Notes: generated by a model from the letters alone, not told the origin. A stretch of 44,955 bases of DNA from Betaproteobacteria bacterium (GCA_016194935.1 JACQAO010000058.1:1-44955); one strand, 5' to 3'; positions 25,864 through 36,486 are shown, numbered from the stretch's first letter. A program made the numbers and translations.

Positions 25864-27024
25864 TCAAGCGGCGGCATCTGCCGTTATCTGTATGCGCGAG
25901 GGATGCTCGCGCGCCACCTCGGCCAACGCGGCGCGCATCAACTCCAAGCCTGCACCGGTGCGCGCACTCATACGAACACGGGCGATTTTAGCATACTCGT
26001 CACGCTCAACTGCGGGCGCGGCGGCGGTAATATCCGTCTTGTTCCATACGATGATCTGCGGCACGTCCGCTGCGCCGATCTCGGACAGCACCAGGTTCAC
26101 GGCGCTGATTTGCTGATCACGGTCGGCACTGGCCGAATCCACCACATGCAACAATAAATCGGATTCCGCCGTCTCCTCCAGCGTCGCATGAAAAGCCGCG
26201 ACCAGCGCATGCGGCAGGTCGCGGATGAAGCCGACGGTATCGGAGATGACGATTTGCCCGACCCCGGGAATGAATAAGCGGCGCGAAGTAGTGTCGAGGG
26301 TGGCGAAAAGCTGGTCGGCAGCATAGCTGCCGGCCTTGGTCAAAGCGTTGAACAGGGTCGACTTGCCGGCGTTGGTATATCCGACCAGCGAGACCGACAG
26401 CAGATCGCCCCGCGTCCGCGCCCGGCGCCGCACGGCGCGCTGGCGCTGCAGCAGTTTCAGGCGTTCCTTGAGAAACGCGACGCGCTTGCCCAGCAGCCGC
26501 CGGTCGGTCTCCAACTGCTTTTCGCCTGGGCCGCGCAGGCCAATGCCGCCTTTCTGCCGCTCCAGGTGGGTCCAGCCGCGCACCAGGCGGGTGGATAGAT
26601 GCTGCAACTGCGCCAGCTCCACTTGCAGTTTGCCTTCGTGGCTTTTCGCACGCTGGGCAAAGATATCGAGGATCAGCGCAGAACGGTCGACGACGCGACA
26701 CTCCAGGATTTTTTCCAGGTTGCGTTGCTGGCCGGCGCTGAGTTCGTGATTGAAAATGACGATGTCAGCGGCATGCAGACGGGCAGCCGCAGCAATCTCC
26801 CCGACTTTGCCTTTGCCGGCATAGGTGGCGGCGTCGGGCGCCTGGCGCTTGCCATGAATCACCGCCTGCGCCCGGAGGCCGGCGCTGGCGGCGAGCAATT
26901 CGAATTCGGACAGGCGCTCGGCATAGCCGCCCTCGCCAAAATCCAGTTGTACCAGGATTGCTCTGATGGCTGTGGCTGGCGACTCGGCGTTAATTCCCGG
27001 AGTTGCCTGAGCGACAATTTTCAA
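25864..27024 (-). CDS. hflX: GTPase HflX
   Basis: A 386-residue ribosome-associated GTPase that splits stalled or heat-damaged 70S ribosomes. The N-terminal HflX domain ends in the Arg-rich coiled linker [20 protein letters not shown]. The G domain has G1 GYTNAGKST, switch [13 protein letters not shown] and G4 NKTD. The C-terminal extension is short (ends ITADAAA). The ATG overlaps the hfq stop by 4 nt (27021-27024), the usual hfq-hflX coupling. Confidence 0.95.
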   Translation of the reverse strand: MKIVAQATPGINAESPATAIRAILVQLDFGEGGYAERLSEFELLAASAGLRAQAVIHGKRQAPDAATYAGKGKVGEIAAAARLHAADIVIFNHELSAGQQRNLEKILECRVVDRSALILDIFAQRAKSHEGKLQVELAQLQHLSTRLVRGWTHLERQKGGIGLRGPGEKQLETDRRLLGKRVAFLKERLKLLQRQRAVRRRARTRGDLLSVSLVGYTNAGKSTLFNALTKAGSYAADQLFATLDTTSRRLFIPGVGQIVISDTVGFIRDLPHALVAAFHATLEETAESDLLLHVVDSASADRDQQISAVNLVLSEIGAADVPQIIVWNKTDITAAAPAVERDEYAKIARVRMSARTGAGLELMRAALAEVAREHPSRIQITADAAA

Positions 27025-27257
27025 TCGCCGTCGTCTTCCGTTGCAATGCTGACCGGGCGGCCCGGCACGATGGTCGAGATGGCGTGCTTATAAACCATCT
27101 GTGTCAGGGTGTTCTTGAGCAATACCACGTACTGGTCGAAGGACTCGATCTGGCCTTGCAGCTTGATGCCATTGACCAGGTAAATCGAAACCGGAACATG
27201 CTCTTTGCGTAGCACGTTCAGGAACGGGTCTTGTAAAAATTGCCCTTTATTGCTCAT
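27021..27257 (-). CDS. hfq: RNA chaperone Hfq
   Basis: A 78-residue Sm-like protein that pairs small RNAs with mRNAs. The start [20 protein letters not shown], the Sm1 motif [20 protein letters not shown] and the Sm2 core [10 protein letters not shown] are nearly invariant. The C-terminal tail is only ~10 acidic residues (TEDDGD), much shorter than in E. coli (102 residues) but usual for Betaproteobacteria. A 120-nt gap to der on the upstream side probably carries its own promoter. Confidence 0.97.
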   Translation of the reverse strand: MSNKGQFLQDPFLNVLRKEHVPVSIYLVNGIKLQGQIESFDQYVVLLKNTLTQMVYKHAISTIVPGRPVSIATEDDGD

Positions 27258-27377
27258 GGTGCGGCCCTCGGCTCTGGTTTAAGTGCTCACTGTAAAACAT
27301 TTTTCGGCGCCCTGCCAGCAGCATGCGCCGGGGACGATAAATTGCAGCGTTTTGACCTCTCATTGCAGCCATCGTTC

Positions 27378-28706
27378 TCAACCGTCCTTCTCTCCAAACG
27401 GATTACGCGCGCTCTTGAATTGAACGCGCAATGGCGTGCCTTGCAGCTTGAAGCCTGTCATGAAAGTGTGCTCCAGGTAGCGCCGGTATGAATCGGGGAC
27501 ATGCTCCAGGGCATTTCCGTGAATCACGATCAGCGGCGGATTGCGTCCGCCCTGGTGGGCATAGCGCAGCTTGGGACGGAAGATGCCGTGGCGCGGCGGC
27601 GCCTGCTTGGCGACTGCCGCGATCAGGGCGCGCGTCAGTTTGGGTGTCGACAGATTGCTCATGGCCGCAGCCCAGGCTTTGTCCACAGAAGCGAGCACGC
27701 CGGCGATACCCTCGCCCTTCAGCGCAGAGATGTAGTGCACGCGGGCAAAACCGAGAAAATTCAGCTTGCGCTCGATATTCATTTTGACAATCTCGCGGCG
27801 GTAATCGTCGACTGCGTCCCACTTGTTCACCGCCACCACCAGCGCCCGACCGGCCTCGATGGCAAAACCGGCGATGTGCGCGTCCTGGTCGGAAATATCC
27901 TGGCTGGCGTCGACCATCAGCACCACCACATTGCACTCTTCGACGGCTTGCAGAGTTTTGATCACGGAAAATTTTTCGACTGTCTCGAACACCTTGCCAC
28001 GACGCCGCAAGCCTGCCGTGTCGATCAAGGTGTAATCGCGGCCATTACGGTAAAATGGCACTTCAATGGCGTCGCGGGTGGTGCCGGGCATGTCGAAGGC
28101 GATGACGCGCTCTTCGCCCAGCAGGGTATTGATGAAGGTGCTCTTGCCGACATTGGGACGCCCGGCCACCGCCACGCGCGGGCCGGCACTGTCTTCCGCA
28201 GCTTCCTGCTCTGCGGGAAACGCCGCCAGCGCTTCGTCTACCAGTGCATGCACGCCATCGCCATGCGCGGCGGAAACCACCAGCGGCACGCCGCAGCCGA
28301 GTTCGTGAAATTCCGCCGCTACCACCGGACGGTTCATCCCTTCGCCCTTATTGACCACCAGCAGCAGCGGTCGCCCTGTCCTGCGCAGACGATCCGCGAT
28401 GGCCTGGTCCTGCGCTGTCAGGCCGGCACGGCCATCCACCACAAACAGCAATACATCGGCTTCAGCGATGGCGGCCTCGGCCTGGCGCGCCATTTCATGC
28501 ATGATGCCGTCTTTCGCAGAAGGTTCGAAGCCGCCAGTGTCGACCACCAGATAGGGTTTGTCGCCGAGGCGACCACGACCGTAGTGACGGTCGCGCGTCA
28601 AGCCCGGCAGATCGGCTACCAGCGCATCACGGGTTCTGGTGAGGCGATTGAAGAGCGTTGACTTGCCGACGTTGGGACGGCCGACGATGACCAGAGTGGG
28701 ATTCAT
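27378..28706 (-). CDS. der: Ribosome biogenesis GTPase Der (EngA)
   Basis: A 442-residue essential GTPase for 50S assembly with two G domains in tandem. G1 motifs are GRPNVGKST near residues 8-16 and again near 182-190; switch II motifs are DTGG and DTAGLRR; G4 in the second domain is NKWD, while the first carries NKGE. A C-terminal KH-like domain ([20 protein letters not shown]) binds rRNA. It follows bamB by 32 nt in the conserved hisS-yfgM-bamB-der order. Confidence 0.96.
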   Translation of the reverse strand: MNPTLVIVGRPNVGKSTLFNRLTRTRDALVADLPGLTRDRHYGRGRLGDKPYLVVDTGGFEPSAKDGIMHEMARQAEAAIAEADVLLFVVDGRAGLTAQDQAIADRLRRTGRPLLLVVNKGEGMNRPVVAAEFHELGCGVPLVVSAAHGDGVHALVDEALAAFPAEQEAAEDSAGPRVAVAGRPNVGKSTFINTLLGEERVIAFDMPGTTRDAIEVPFYRNGRDYTLIDTAGLRRRGKVFETVEKFSVIKTLQAVEECNVVVLMVDASQDISDQDAHIAGFAIEAGRALVVAVNKWDAVDDYRREIVKMNIERKLNFLGFARVHYISALKGEGIAGVLASVDKAWAAAMSNLSTPKLTRALIAAVAKQAPPRHGIFRPKLRYAHQGGRNPPLIVIHGNALEHVPDSYRRYLEHTFMTGFKLQGTPLRVQFKSARNPFGEKDG

Positions 28707-28738
28707 AATGCGCTTCGATCACAGCCACAAGCTTCGTC

Positions 28739-29911
28739 TCATTTCGAGGTCAAGGCGTAAATCCCGCCATTGCGCGTCTGTATCACCAGCCCATTCTTGA
28801 TGCTTAACGGATCCGCCGAAACCGCGCTGCCGTCACTGGCAATGCGCGCTGCGAAACTGCCGTCATCGCGCCGCAGCAGGTGCACAATGCCCTGGTAATC
28901 CGCCACGGCAAGATAGCCGCTCAACGGGCTGCCCAGCACCAGAGGTCGGGACAGTTGGCGCCTGAGCAGTTTGTCCTGTTTCCACAGGCTCGCGCCGTTG
29001 CTCCGGTCGAAAGCCTGCAGCACGCCATTTTCATCACTCACGTACACACCCTTGGCGTCCATATCGAGGCCGGCGCTGCTGGAGATTTCCCGCGACCAGA
29101 GCAGGTTGCCGCTGCCCGTATCGAAGCAGGCGACGCGCCCCTGATACGCCACGGCGCACACTTCGCGTCCCTCGACCACAGGTGCGCTGGTGATATCGAC
29201 GATGCGCTCAAGTTCGGTAGAGCCCTTGGGTATTGCCACCGTGCCTTCCCACAACGCTACCCCGTTGGCGGTACTCACCGCCACCAGCTTGCCGCCGGGG
29301 AAGCCGGCCAACACGGCATGGCCGGTTATGATCACGCCAACATTGCTGCGCAAGGACAGCGCCGGAGTACTGCGCTGGTACACCCAGCGTCGTTTGCCGT
29401 CCGCCGCTTCAAAGGCGAAGATGCGCGAATCGCCGCTGCGCACCGCCACCATCCCGTCGCCCACCACCGGCGCCGCCAGCACTTCCGAGCTGACGCTGGC
29501 CTTCCATGCCGGCTTGCCGGTGGCTGCATCGAAAGCCAGCACTTCGCCCTTGGGCGTGCCTACCACGACCAGCTTGCCGTCACTGCCGACGCCGCCGGAC
29601 ACCGCCTGTCCGGCGGCGATACGCCACACCTGGCGACCATCGTCGTAACGGGCCAGCGTGCCGTCCTGCGCCGCCGCATAAACACTGTCGCCCACCACTG
29701 CCGGAGTGAGCACGTATTCGCCACTGCCGCCGACACTGGCCTGCCAGGCGCTGCGCAATTCCAGCGTCGGGGTAAATGCCACCAGTTCCGCCGGCTTCTG
29801 CTTGGGGTCGCTGCTGGAAAACGGGTTGAGCTTTTCTATCGTCGAACAGCCGCCAACCAGCACTACGATCAACAACGCCACGAATGAATTTGCCAGCGTC
29901 GAATTCCTCAT
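28739..29911 (-). CDS. bamB: Outer membrane assembly lipoprotein BamB
   Basis: A 390-residue lipoprotein of the BAM complex that inserts beta-barrel proteins into the outer membrane. The lipobox LVGGC is at residues about 18-22. The mature chain is an eight-bladed PQQ-like propeller; repeats such as GDSVYAAAQDGTLARYDDG and GVYVSDENGVLQAFDRSNG are evident. Its ATG overlaps the yfgM stop by 4 nt (29908-29911). Confidence 0.95.
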   Translation of the reverse strand: MRNSTLANSFVALLIVVLVGGCSTIEKLNPFSSSDPKQKPAELVAFTPTLELRSAWQASVGGSGEYVLTPAVVGDSVYAAAQDGTLARYDDGRQVWRIAAGQAVSGGVGSDGKLVVVGTPKGEVLAFDAATGKPAWKASVSSEVLAAPVVGDGMVAVRSGDSRIFAFEAADGKRRWVYQRSTPALSLRSNVGVIITGHAVLAGFPGGKLVAVSTANGVALWEGTVAIPKGSTELERIVDITSAPVVEGREVCAVAYQGRVACFDTGSGNLLWSREISSSAGLDMDAKGVYVSDENGVLQAFDRSNGASLWKQDKLLRRQLSRPLVLGSPLSGYLAVADYQGIVHLLRRDDGSFAARIASDGSAVSADPLSIKNGLVIQTRNGGIYALTSK

Positions 29912-30576
29912 GGCTTTTTGCCTCCCAACGCTTCGAGCTTGACCTGGAGCATGTCCCGATATTGCGCGCGACTCTGATCGGCGGCTGAGTTCCGTGCTGC
30001 ATCAAGTTTTGCCAGGGCTGTCTGGTAAGCCGTCCTGGCCTCCTCCGGTTTGCCCAGCGCAACAAAAATATCGCCCTTGAGTTCGGCATAGCGCGGCGCA
30101 AACGCCGGGGCTGGTTCGACAGCCAGTTGCTTGAGTGCTTCGTCATAGGCTTTTTCATCCAGCAGCACTGCCGCCAGGCGCAAACGCGCCAGGTCGCGCA
30201 ACGCGTTGCCACGGGCGTTCTCAACAGCCCAGCCGAGTTGCAGCTTGGCGGTTTTGAGATCGCCGGCATCAACTTGCAACTTGGATGAAAGCAAAGCCGC
30301 CAGGCCGGCATAGGCAGTACCGGAAAACTTGTCGGTCAACTCGCCGGTAGCCGCCAGCGCTTTTTTTGCGTCATGCTCGCGGGCCGCCTGCTCGACCACC
30401 GCATACACAGCGGCAGCCTGCCCGGCCTGATTGCGCTGCCACCAGTTCCAGCCCTGCCAGCCGATCACGCCGACCGACACAGCTACCACCACTGCCGTGA
30501 TCAGGTTGCCGTATTGCTTCCACCAGGTTTTCAGCTCGTCGAGCTGTTCCTGTTCTTCGAGGTCATATACCGCCAT
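29908..30576 (-). CDS. yfgM: YfgM-like TPR protein of the Sec translocon
   Basis: A 222-residue inner-membrane protein. It has a short cytoplasmic N-terminus ([20 protein letters not shown]), one membrane helix ([20 protein letters not shown]), and a periplasmic TPR_21 domain of helical repeats. In E. coli YfgM binds SecYEG and periplasmic chaperones such as PpiD. ATG 30576 gives the conserved start and overlaps hisS by 14 nt; a 6-residue longer in-frame start exists at 30594 but is less likely. Confidence 0.9.
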   Translation of the reverse strand: MAVYDLEEQEQLDELKTWWKQYGNLITAVVVAVSVGVIGWQGWNWWQRNQAGQAAAVYAVVEQAAREHDAKKALAATGELTDKFSGTAYAGLAALLSSKLQVDAGDLKTAKLQLGWAVENARGNALRDLARLRLAAVLLDEKAYDEALKQLAVEPAPAFAPRYAELKGDIFVALGKPEEARTAYQTALAKLDAARNSAADQSRAQYRDMLQVKLEALGGKKP

Positions 30577-31858
30577 TTTCGTCTTCCCATTCAAAAAGCA
30601 GTTCGCCGATTGCTTCGGCGAGTTGATCGTAAGCCACGCGCCGCTGCCCGGTTGCCTGGCGCAAGGGCTTCAAGGTCACTTCGCTGGCCGCAGCCTCGTC
30701 ATCGCCGATAATCACGGCCAGCGCCGCACCTGAAGCATCGGCGCGCTTCATTTGCGACTTGAAACTGCCGCCGCCGCAATGCAGTTGCACCGTATAGCCA
30801 TTATCGCGCATTCCCTCGGCGACCCTGAAGGCAAAACGCTGCGCCGCTTCACCCTGGTGCACGACATACACATCGGGGGCAGGAGCGATGACCTTGCCGC
30901 CGCTCCCCTGCCACAGCATCAGCAATCTCTCGATACCCATCGCAAAGCCGCAGGCGGGCTGCGGCTTGCCGCCCAACTGGGCGAACAAGCCATCGTAGCG
31001 GCCTCCGGCGCATACCGTACCTTGCGCACCGAGGCTGTCGGTCACCCATTCGATGACCGTGAGGTTGTAATAATCGAGACCACGCACCAGGCGCGGGTTG
31101 ATGCGGTAGGGAATCCCTGCATCTTTCAGCAGCACCTGCAAGCCTTCAAAATGTTTGAGCGAATCCGTCCCAAGGTAATCCATCAACTTGGGCGCCCCTT
31201 CTACAATCTCCTGCATCTCGGGATTCTTGCTGTCGAGGATGCGCAGCGGGTTGCTGTGCAGGCGGCGCTGGGCATCGGCATCGAGTCGCGCGGCATGGCT
31301 TTCCAGGTAGCCGATCAAGGCCAGGCGGTGCTGTTGCCGTTCCTCGCTCTGGCCGAGCGAGTTGAGTTCCAGGCGGATATCCGTAAGGCCCAGATCGTCC
31401 CATAGCCGCTGGCACATCAGGATCAGTTCGGCGTCGATGTCCGGCCCGCCGAAACCCAGCGCCTCCACGCCAACCTGGTGAAACTGGCGCGAACGGCCTT
31501 TCTGCGGCCTTTCGTGGCGGAACATCGGTCCCTGGTACCAGAGCCGCTTCGGGCCGTCATACAGCAGATTGTGCTGAAGCGCGGCGCGCACGCAGCCGGC
31601 AGTGCCTTCCGGACGCAGTGTCAGTTGTTCGCCGTTGAGCCGGTCTTCGAAGGAATACATCTCCTTCTCGACGATGTCAGTGACCGCGCCGATGGCGCGC
31701 GTAAATAGCGCCGTCTGTTCCACCAGCGGCATGCGTATCGGCCGGTAGCCATAAGTGCTCAGCCAGTCGCGCAGGGTGTCTTCGAGTTGCTCCCACTGGG
31801 TCGCTTCGTCGGGCAGGACATCGTTCATCCCGCGTATGGCTTGCATGGCTTGACTCAT
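30563..31858 (-). CDS. hisS: Histidyl-tRNA synthetase
   Basis: A 431-residue class II synthetase that charges tRNA-His. Motif 1 (TAQWEQLED...[11 protein letters not shown] region), motif 2 ([20 protein letters not shown]) and motif 3 ([12 protein letters not shown]) are present, as are the histidine-specific [13 protein letters not shown] and [10 protein letters not shown] segments. A C-terminal anticodon-binding domain ([15 protein letters not shown]) distinguishes it from HisZ at 22268. It follows ispG by 14 nt. Confidence 0.96.
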   Translation of the reverse strand: MSQAMQAIRGMNDVLPDEATQWEQLEDTLRDWLSTYGYRPIRMPLVEQTALFTRAIGAVTDIVEKEMYSFEDRLNGEQLTLRPEGTAGCVRAALQHNLLYDGPKRLWYQGPMFRHERPQKGRSRQFHQVGVEALGFGGPDIDAELILMCQRLWDDLGLTDIRLELNSLGQSEERQQHRLALIGYLESHAARLDADAQRRLHSNPLRILDSKNPEMQEIVEGAPKLMDYLGTDSLKHFEGLQVLLKDAGIPYRINPRLVRGLDYYNLTVIEWVTDSLGAQGTVCAGGRYDGLFAQLGGKPQPACGFAMGIERLLMLWQGSGGKVIAPAPDVYVVHQGEAAQRFAFRVAEGMRDNGYTVQLHCGGGSFKSQMKRADASGAALAVIIGDDEAAASEVTLKPLRQATGQRRVAYDQLAEAIGELLFEWEDENGGI

Positions 31859-31872
31859 AGGTTGCTGCCGAT

Positions 31873-33126
31873 TCAGGCGAGACGCTGCGGATACTTGCGC
31901 ACGATGTAGTCGTCAATGATGGTGCGAAATTCGCCGGCGATATTTTCGCCTTTCAGCGTCACCGTGCGCTCGCCATCGACATACACCGGCGCCACCGGCG
32001 TCTCGCCGGTGCCGGGCAGGCTGATGCCGATGTTGGCATGCTTGCTTTCGCCGGGGCCGTTGACTACGCACCCCATCACCGCCAGGGTCATATTCTCGAC
32101 GCCGATGCGCTGCAAACGCCAGGTCGGCATCTGCTCACGCACATAGGACTGGATGTCTTGCGCCAATTCCTGAAACACCGTGCTGGTGGTGCGGCCGCAA
32201 CCGGGGCAAGCCGCCACCAGCGGAGTAAACGCGCGCAATCCCATAGTCTGCAAAATTTCCTGGGCCACGATCACTTCGCGCGTCCGGTCGCCATTCGGTT
32301 CCGGCGTCAAAGACACGCGAATGGTGTCGCCGATGCCTTCCTGCAACAACACCGCCAGCGCCGCCGTGGAAGCGACGATGCCTTTGGAACCCATGCCGGC
32401 TTCGGTCAAGCCCAGGTGCAAGGGATAATCGCAACGCGCAGCCAGGTCACGATACACGGCGATCAAGTCCTGCACTCCGGAAACCTTGCAGGAAAGTACG
32501 ATCTTGTCACCGGCCAGGCCAACTTCCTCGGCTTTGGCGGCACTCTCAAGGGCGGAAGCAACCATGGCTTCGCGCATCACCTCGATGGCGTTTTTCGGCG
32601 TGATGCGCTTGGCGTTCTCATCCATGATGCGAGCCAGCAGCGCCGGGTCAAGGCTGCCCCAATTCACGCCGATCCGCACCGGCTTGTCGTGGCGGCAGGC
32701 AATCTCGATCAGGCGCGCGAATTGTTCGTCGCGGGCTTTGCCCTTGCCGACATTGCCCGGATTAATCCGCAACTTGTCGAGCGCCGCCGCGCATTCCGGC
32801 ACTTCTTCCAGGAGCTTATGGCCGTTGAAATGGAAATCGCCGACCAACGGCGCCTGCAGATTCATTTTCAGTAAACGCTCGCGGATCTTCGGCACCGCCG
32901 CCGCAGCCTCGCGGGTATTCACGGTGATGCGGACAATCTCCGAGCCGGCGCGCGCCAGTTGCGCCACCTGCATGGCGGTGGTGAAATCATCGGCGGTATC
33001 GGTGTTGGTCATAGCCTGCACCACGATGGGTGCGCCGCCGCCGATGGCGACCCCGCCCACCATGGTTTGGCGTGAACCTCTGCGCGGCGTCGCCGCTGCG
33101 CGTAATTGCCGATCCGCGGCGTTCAT
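31873..33126 (-). CDS. ispG: 4-hydroxy-3-methylbut-2-enyl diphosphate synthase (IspG)
   Basis: A 417-residue [4Fe-4S] enzyme that converts MEcPP to HMBPP in the non-mevalonate isoprenoid pathway. The TIM-barrel part runs from [20 protein letters not shown]. Cluster ligands are the CPGCGR pair and the later Cys in [12 protein letters not shown]. It lacks the inserted domain of plant and plastid forms. The ATG overlaps the rodZ stop by 4 nt (33123-33126). Start and length match betaproteobacterial GcpE. Confidence 0.96.
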   Translation of the reverse strand: MNAADRQLRAAATPRRGSRQTMVGGVAIGGGAPIVVQAMTNTDTADDFTTAMQVAQLARAGSEIVRITVNTREAAAAVPKIRERLLKMNLQAPLVGDFHFNGHKLLEEVPECAAALDKLRINPGNVGKGKARDEQFARLIEIACRHDKPVRIGVNWGSLDPALLARIMDENAKRITPKNAIEVMREAMVASALESAAKAEEVGLAGDKIVLSCKVSGVQDLIAVYRDLAARCDYPLHLGLTEAGMGSKGIVASTAALAVLLQEGIGDTIRVSLTPEPNGDRTREVIVAQEILQTMGLRAFTPLVAACPGCGRTTSTVFQELAQDIQSYVREQMPTWRLQRIGVENMTLAVMGCVVNGPGESKHANIGISLPGTGETPVAPVYVDGERTVTLKGENIAGEFRTIIDDYIVRKYPQRLA

Positions 33127-33977
33127 TCGAGGGTCAGCCGCGCCACGTCGACCTTGGTGTATGGATGCAGGTCAACCTGTTGATCCCCATACAGCAACTG
33201 GACGTGCGTGGCATTCCCGATCACCAGTGCAAAAGGCGGCTTGCCATTGACCACCTGGCGCGTGCCGGGCGCATTATTCTGGGCAAAAATCACGCGCTGC
33301 GTGGCGTCTTTGACCTCGATCCAGGACTTGTCATCGAAGACAAAAATCAACTGGCGCATATCCGGGTCGGACGACTGAGTCACCGGCTGCGCCGCTTGGC
33401 CCGGCTCGACGGATGTGGCTGCGGGTTGTTCGACTTGCGCCTGGAGCGGCTGCGCAATCGGCGCGACGGCAATGCTGGCCGGCTTTGCCGATCCTCCCGG
33501 CCAGTCAAAATAGGTCGCAAAGGCGACGAACAAGGCCAGCAACGTCAGCAGCAATGCAAAATAAGGCAGATAGCTGCGTTGTTCGCCGGCTTGCGGCAAG
33601 GCCGCGCCGGTATCTTTCGGCAACTGTATCACCGTGGCCGTCTGCGGCTTTTCCTGGTCCAGCATTGCCAGCAGGGGTTGTATGTCGAGTTGCAATAATT
33701 TTGCGTAGCTGCGAATGAAACCGCGCACAAAAGTGGCGCCGGGCAGTCTGTCGAAATCATCGCGCTCGACGGTTTCAATCTGCCGCGTGCTGAACTTGAT
33801 CGAATTCGCCACATCGGCAATTGAAAGACCGCGCGTCTCGCGCGCTTCGCGCAGACGGCGTCCCGGCGAGTCACCCGATGGGATGGGCATGCCGAATAAA
33901 TCCACCAGCCCGGCCTCGGCGGGGGCGGGGGCGGGGGCGGAACGCGGCTGCTCGGGCAATTCCTGGCGGTCTCTCAC
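33123..33977 (-). CDS. rodZ: RodZ-like cytoskeletal/HTH membrane protein
   Basis: A 284-residue membrane protein that links MreB to the elongasome. After a Pro/Ala-rich N-terminus ([12 protein letters not shown]), a RodZ-type helix-turn-helix ([20 protein letters not shown], about residues 43-110) is followed by a membrane helix ([20 protein letters not shown]), a Gln/Ala/Pro linker, and a periplasmic DUF4115 domain ([20 protein letters not shown]). The start is inferred as GTG 33977, whose last two bases are shared with the pilW TGA stop (GTGA) behind an AGGGG site. Confidence 0.9.
   Translation of the reverse strand: MRDRQELPEQPRSAPAPAPAEAGLVDLFGMPIPSGDSPGRRLREARETRGLSIADVANSIKFSTRQIETVERDDFDRLPGATFVRGFIRSYAKLLQLDIQPLLAMLDQEKPQTATVIQLPKDTGAALPQAGEQRSYLPYFALLLTLLALFVAFATYFDWPGGSAKPASIAVAPIAQPLQAQVEQPAATSVEPGQAAQPVTQSSDPDMRQLIFVFDDKSWIEVKDATQRVIFAQNNAPGTRQVVNGKPPFALVIGNATHVQLLYGDQQVDLHPYTKVDVARLTLE
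33921..33938 (-). repeat. Three GGGGGC hexamers in rodZ
   Basis: Three identical hexanucleotides encode alternating Ala-Pro in the RodZ N-terminus. A slippage-prone tract that stays in frame when it changes by one unit. Confidence 0.75.
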
Positions 33978-34768
33978 TCGAAGCGCCCCTGCATCAACTT
34001 CTGTTGTTCCGGACTGCCGGGAAATTTTTTGCGCAATAGCGCGGCATAGCGGGCCTCCGCCTCCTTGTCGCCTGACGCACGTTCGATGCGTACCGCCAGC
34101 CACAAGGATTCCGGGCTTGACTCCGTCAGCTTGTGCAGTTCAACCAGGTACTGCCGCGCTTCTGCCAATCTGCCATGACGAAAAGCAATGTCGGCCAGGA
34201 AAAAAATCGCCCGGCTATTGTTGGGATCCAGGCGCAAGGACTTGGTGAAATAGTCCTCAGCGGCCTTGTCGTCCTTGAGGCGCAGCGAGCAAATGCCGGC
34301 ATTGGCATACGGCATGGCGGGCGTTGCATAGAGCGGATTCATGATCGCCAGGTGGAAATAGCGCATCGAACGCTGTTCCTGGCCGGTCTGGCAGAGAAAC
34401 CAGCCGAAACTGTTATTGATTTCCGGATCATTCGGCGCCAGTGACAGCGCCTGCTGAAAACTTTTTTCGGCGGCAGCGTTTTCACGGACCTGCATATACA
34501 CCAAACCCATCAGGTTATACGCCGGCGCGTAATTTGCGTCCGCGGAAACTGCTGCGCGCGCCTCCTCCAGCGCCACCCCCATATTGCCGCGTTGCAAGTA
34601 CAGCGAGCCCAGCTCGGTATGCACCTTGGCACGGTGACCGGCGTTGCTGGTCGCGGTCTGCTCCGACACCGGCCGCTCGGCCGATGGGTCGGCGTCTCGA
34701 TAGGCGCCGGCGCAACCGCTGATCGACGCGGCCAGCATCAGCGCGGAAAGTATTGCGGCATTTTTCAT
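33974..34768 (-). CDS. pilW: Type IV pilus biogenesis/stability lipoprotein PilW (PilF)
   Basis: A 264-residue outer-membrane lipoprotein needed for PilQ secretin assembly and pilus stability. The lipobox SISGC is at about residues 15-19. It contains about six TPR repeats, e.g. [40 protein letters not shown] and [22 protein letters not shown] 34768 ([18 protein letters not shown]) overlaps the rlmN stop by 4 nt; the upstream in-frame start lies within rlmN. It implies that type IV pili are made by this organism. Confidence 0.93.
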   Translation of the reverse strand: MKNAAILSALMLAASISGCAGAYRDADPSAERPVSEQTATSNAGHRAKVHTELGSLYLQRGNMGVALEEARAAVSADANYAPAYNLMGLVYMQVRENAAAEKSFQQALSLAPNDPEINNSFGWFLCQTGQEQRSMRYFHLAIMNPLYATPAMPYANAGICSLRLKDDKAAEDYFTKSLRLDPNNSRAIFFLADIAFRHGRLAEARQYLVELHKLTESSPESLWLAVRIERASGDKEAEARYAALLRKKFPGSPEQQKLMQGRFE

Positions 34769-35883
34769 GGTGCAATCTCCGCAACCTGGATCGACTTGAG
34801 GGCGTGCGTGGTACGTGTGGTTCGTGTGGTACGCGAGGTACGATCCTGCACCTGGCCAGCCAGTTGGCCGCAAGCGGCGTCTATGTCATCACCGCGCGTC
34901 TTGCGGGTGGTGGTGACTATCCCGGCGGTCATCAGTATCTCGGAAAAACGTCGTATCTTCTCCGCGCCGGAACGGCGGAATCCGGATTGTGGAAACGGGT
35001 TGAAAGGGATCAGGTTGAACTTGCACGGCACATCGCGCACCAGCCGCAATAATTCGCGCGCATCGCCATCGTGGTCATTGACGCCATCCAGCATCACATA
35101 CTCGAAGGTGACGAAATCGCGCGGCGCGGTTTCGAGATAGCGGCGGCAGGCGGCCATCAGTTCGGCCAGCGGGTATTTCCGGTTGATCGGCACCAGGCGG
35201 TCGCGCAAGGCGTCGTTCGGCGCATGCAGCGACACCGCCAGCGCCACCGGGCAATCCTCACGCAGCCTATCCATTGCCGGCACGATGCCCGAGGTCGACA
35301 GGGTCACGCGCCGACGCGACAGGCCGTAGGCATTGTCGTCCAGCATCAGGCGGAGTGCACGCAGAACGTTTTCATAATTGGCCAGCGGCTCGCCCATGCC
35401 CATCAACACGACATTGCTGATGATCCGCTCGCCGTGCGGATCCCTGCCCAGCGCATGATTCGCCTGCCACAACTGGCCGATGATTTCGGCTGCTGTCAGA
35501 TTGCGGTTGAATCCCTGCTTGCCGGTGGAACAAAACGCGCAATCCAGCGCACAGCCGGCCTGGGTGGATACGCACAGAGTGCCGCGATCAGCTTCAGGAA
35601 TGAATACGGTCTCAATGGCGTTGCCATTACCCACGTCAAACAGAAACTTGCGCGTGCCGTCTTCCGCTGCGCTGTCGCGCAGCAGTTGCGGCGGTGTCAC
35701 GCTGGCGTCCGCAGCCAGCTTGGCTCGCAGGCTCTTGGCGACATCAGTCATGCGCTCAAAATCACCCTCGCCGAAACGATGCAGCCAGCGCAATACCTGT
35801 TTGGCGCGTAACGGTTTTTCGCCCATGCGGGCAAAATAATCGTTCAGGCCGGCGGCATCCAGATCGAGGAGGTTGATGGTCAT
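34765..35883 (-). CDS. rlmN: Dual-specificity RNA (adenine-C2)-methyltransferase RlmN
   Basis: A 372-residue radical SAM enzyme that methylates C2 of A2503 in 23S rRNA and A37 of some tRNAs. The radical SAM cluster motif is [11 protein letters not shown] (CxxxCxxC, about residues 111-118), and the C-terminal catalytic cysteine lies in DAACGQLAG. It ends in an unusual Arg/Thr tail with the tripeptide pattern R-T-S/T repeated four times, encoded by a 9-bp tandem repeat at 34808-34843. It overlaps ndk by one base (TAATG) and pilW by four. Confidence 0.95.
   Translation of the reverse strand: MTINLLDLDAAGLNDYFARMGEKPLRAKQVLRWLHRFGEGDFERMTDVAKSLRAKLAADASVTPPQLLRDSAAEDGTRKFLFDVGNGNAIETVFIPEADRGTLCVSTQAGCALDCAFCSTGKQGFNRNLTAAEIIGQLWQANHALGRDPHGERIISNVVLMGMGEPLANYENVLRALRLMLDDNAYGLSRRRVTLSTSGIVPAMDRLREDCPVALAVSLHAPNDALRDRLVPINRKYPLAELMAACRRYLETAPRDFVTFEYVMLDGVNDHDGDARELLRLVRDVPCKFNLIPFNPFPQSGFRRSGAEKIRRFSEILMTAGIVTTTRKTRGDDIDAACGQLAGQVQDRTSRTTRTTRTTHALKSIQVAEIAP
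34808..34843 (-). repeat. Four 9-bp tandem units inside the rlmN 3' end
   Basis: On the plus strand the units are GTGGTACGT, GTGGTTCGT, GTGGTACGC and GAGGTACGA. On the coding strand each encodes Arg-Thr-Thr/Ser, so gain or loss of units would keep the frame. Confidence 0.8.
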
Positions 35884-36308
35884 TAACGTGTGTAAACGTT
35901 GAGCGCCGGAAAAAAATAAGCGATCTCGGCGGCAGCAGTTTCGGGCGCATCCGAACCATGCACCGCGTTGGCGTCGATACTGTCGGCGAAATCGGCACGG
36001 ATGGTGCCTTTATCGGCTTTTTTCGGGTCGGTGGCGCCCATCAGTTCACGATTTTTGAGTACCGCGCCCGGGCCTTCCAACACCTGCACCATCACCGGGC
36101 CGGAGATCATGAACTCGACCAGGTCCTTGAAAAAAGGCCGTTCGCGGTGCACCGCGTAGAAGCCTTCGGCTTCACGCTTGGACAGATGCATCATGCGCGC
36201 AGCGACAATCTTCAAGCCGTTGGCCTCGAAGCGCGCGTAAATCTTGCCAATGACATTTTTGGCTACGGCATCGGGTTTGATGATGGAAAGGGTACGTTCA
36301 ACAGCCAT
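35883..36308 (-). CDS. ndk: Nucleoside diphosphate kinase
   Basis: A 141-residue enzyme that transfers the terminal phosphate of ATP to other nucleoside diphosphates through a phospho-histidine. The active-site segment [20 protein letters not shown] contains the catalytic His near residue 117; the start [21 protein letters not shown] is the family signature. It heads the long ndk-rlmN-pilW-rodZ-ispG-hisS-yfgM-bamB-der gene string and shares one base with rlmN. GGAGAAACCGG precedes the ATG. Confidence 0.97.
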   Translation of the reverse strand: MAVERTLSIIKPDAVAKNVIGKIYARFEANGLKIVAARMMHLSKREAEGFYAVHRERPFFKDLVEFMISGPVMVQVLEGPGAVLKNRELMGATDPKKADKGTIRADFADSIDANAVHGSDAPETAAAEIAYFFPALNVYTR

Positions 36309-36334
36309 CCGGTTTCTCCAGGGGAAAAATGCCC

Positions 36335-36363
36335 ATTTTATCGCATTAATCCCCTGCGCCGAA
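36335..36363 (-). promoter_or_regulatory. Candidate promoter of the ndk-der gene string
   Basis: On the minus strand, TTCGGC (36358-36363), 17 bp and TAAAAT (36335-36340) lie 27 nt before the ndk start. The -10 is good and the -35 partial. It is the only intergenic position able to drive most of the coupled string. Confidence 0.45.
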
Positions 36364-36379
36364 GGGAATTTCGGTGTCC

Positions 36380-36486
36380 TTATTCCATTTCCAGGTCATT
36401 TGTGACGCGAAGACGAGCCGCAGACAGTGTGATTAACACGGCAAGGTGAAGTCAACAAAGTCACGGATGATCTGGAAATGGAATTA
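36380..36486. mobile_element. MITE-like 101-bp element with terminal inverted repeats
   Basis: ATTCCATTTCCAG (36382-36394) and CTGGAAATGGAAT (36472-36484) are perfect inverted copies. Allowing three mismatches, the similarity extends to about 25 bp on each side (36382-36406 versus 36460-36484). TTA occurs at both borders (36380-36382 and 36484-36486), as a 3-bp target duplication would. The right TTA is also the dctM stop codon on the minus strand. The interior encodes nothing. Alternatively this is simply a long stem ending the dctM mRNA. Confidence 0.4.

Noticed and set aside
27501-28661. 386-codon open frame opposite der
   Set aside because: Complete overlap with Der on the other strand and no recognisable motif.
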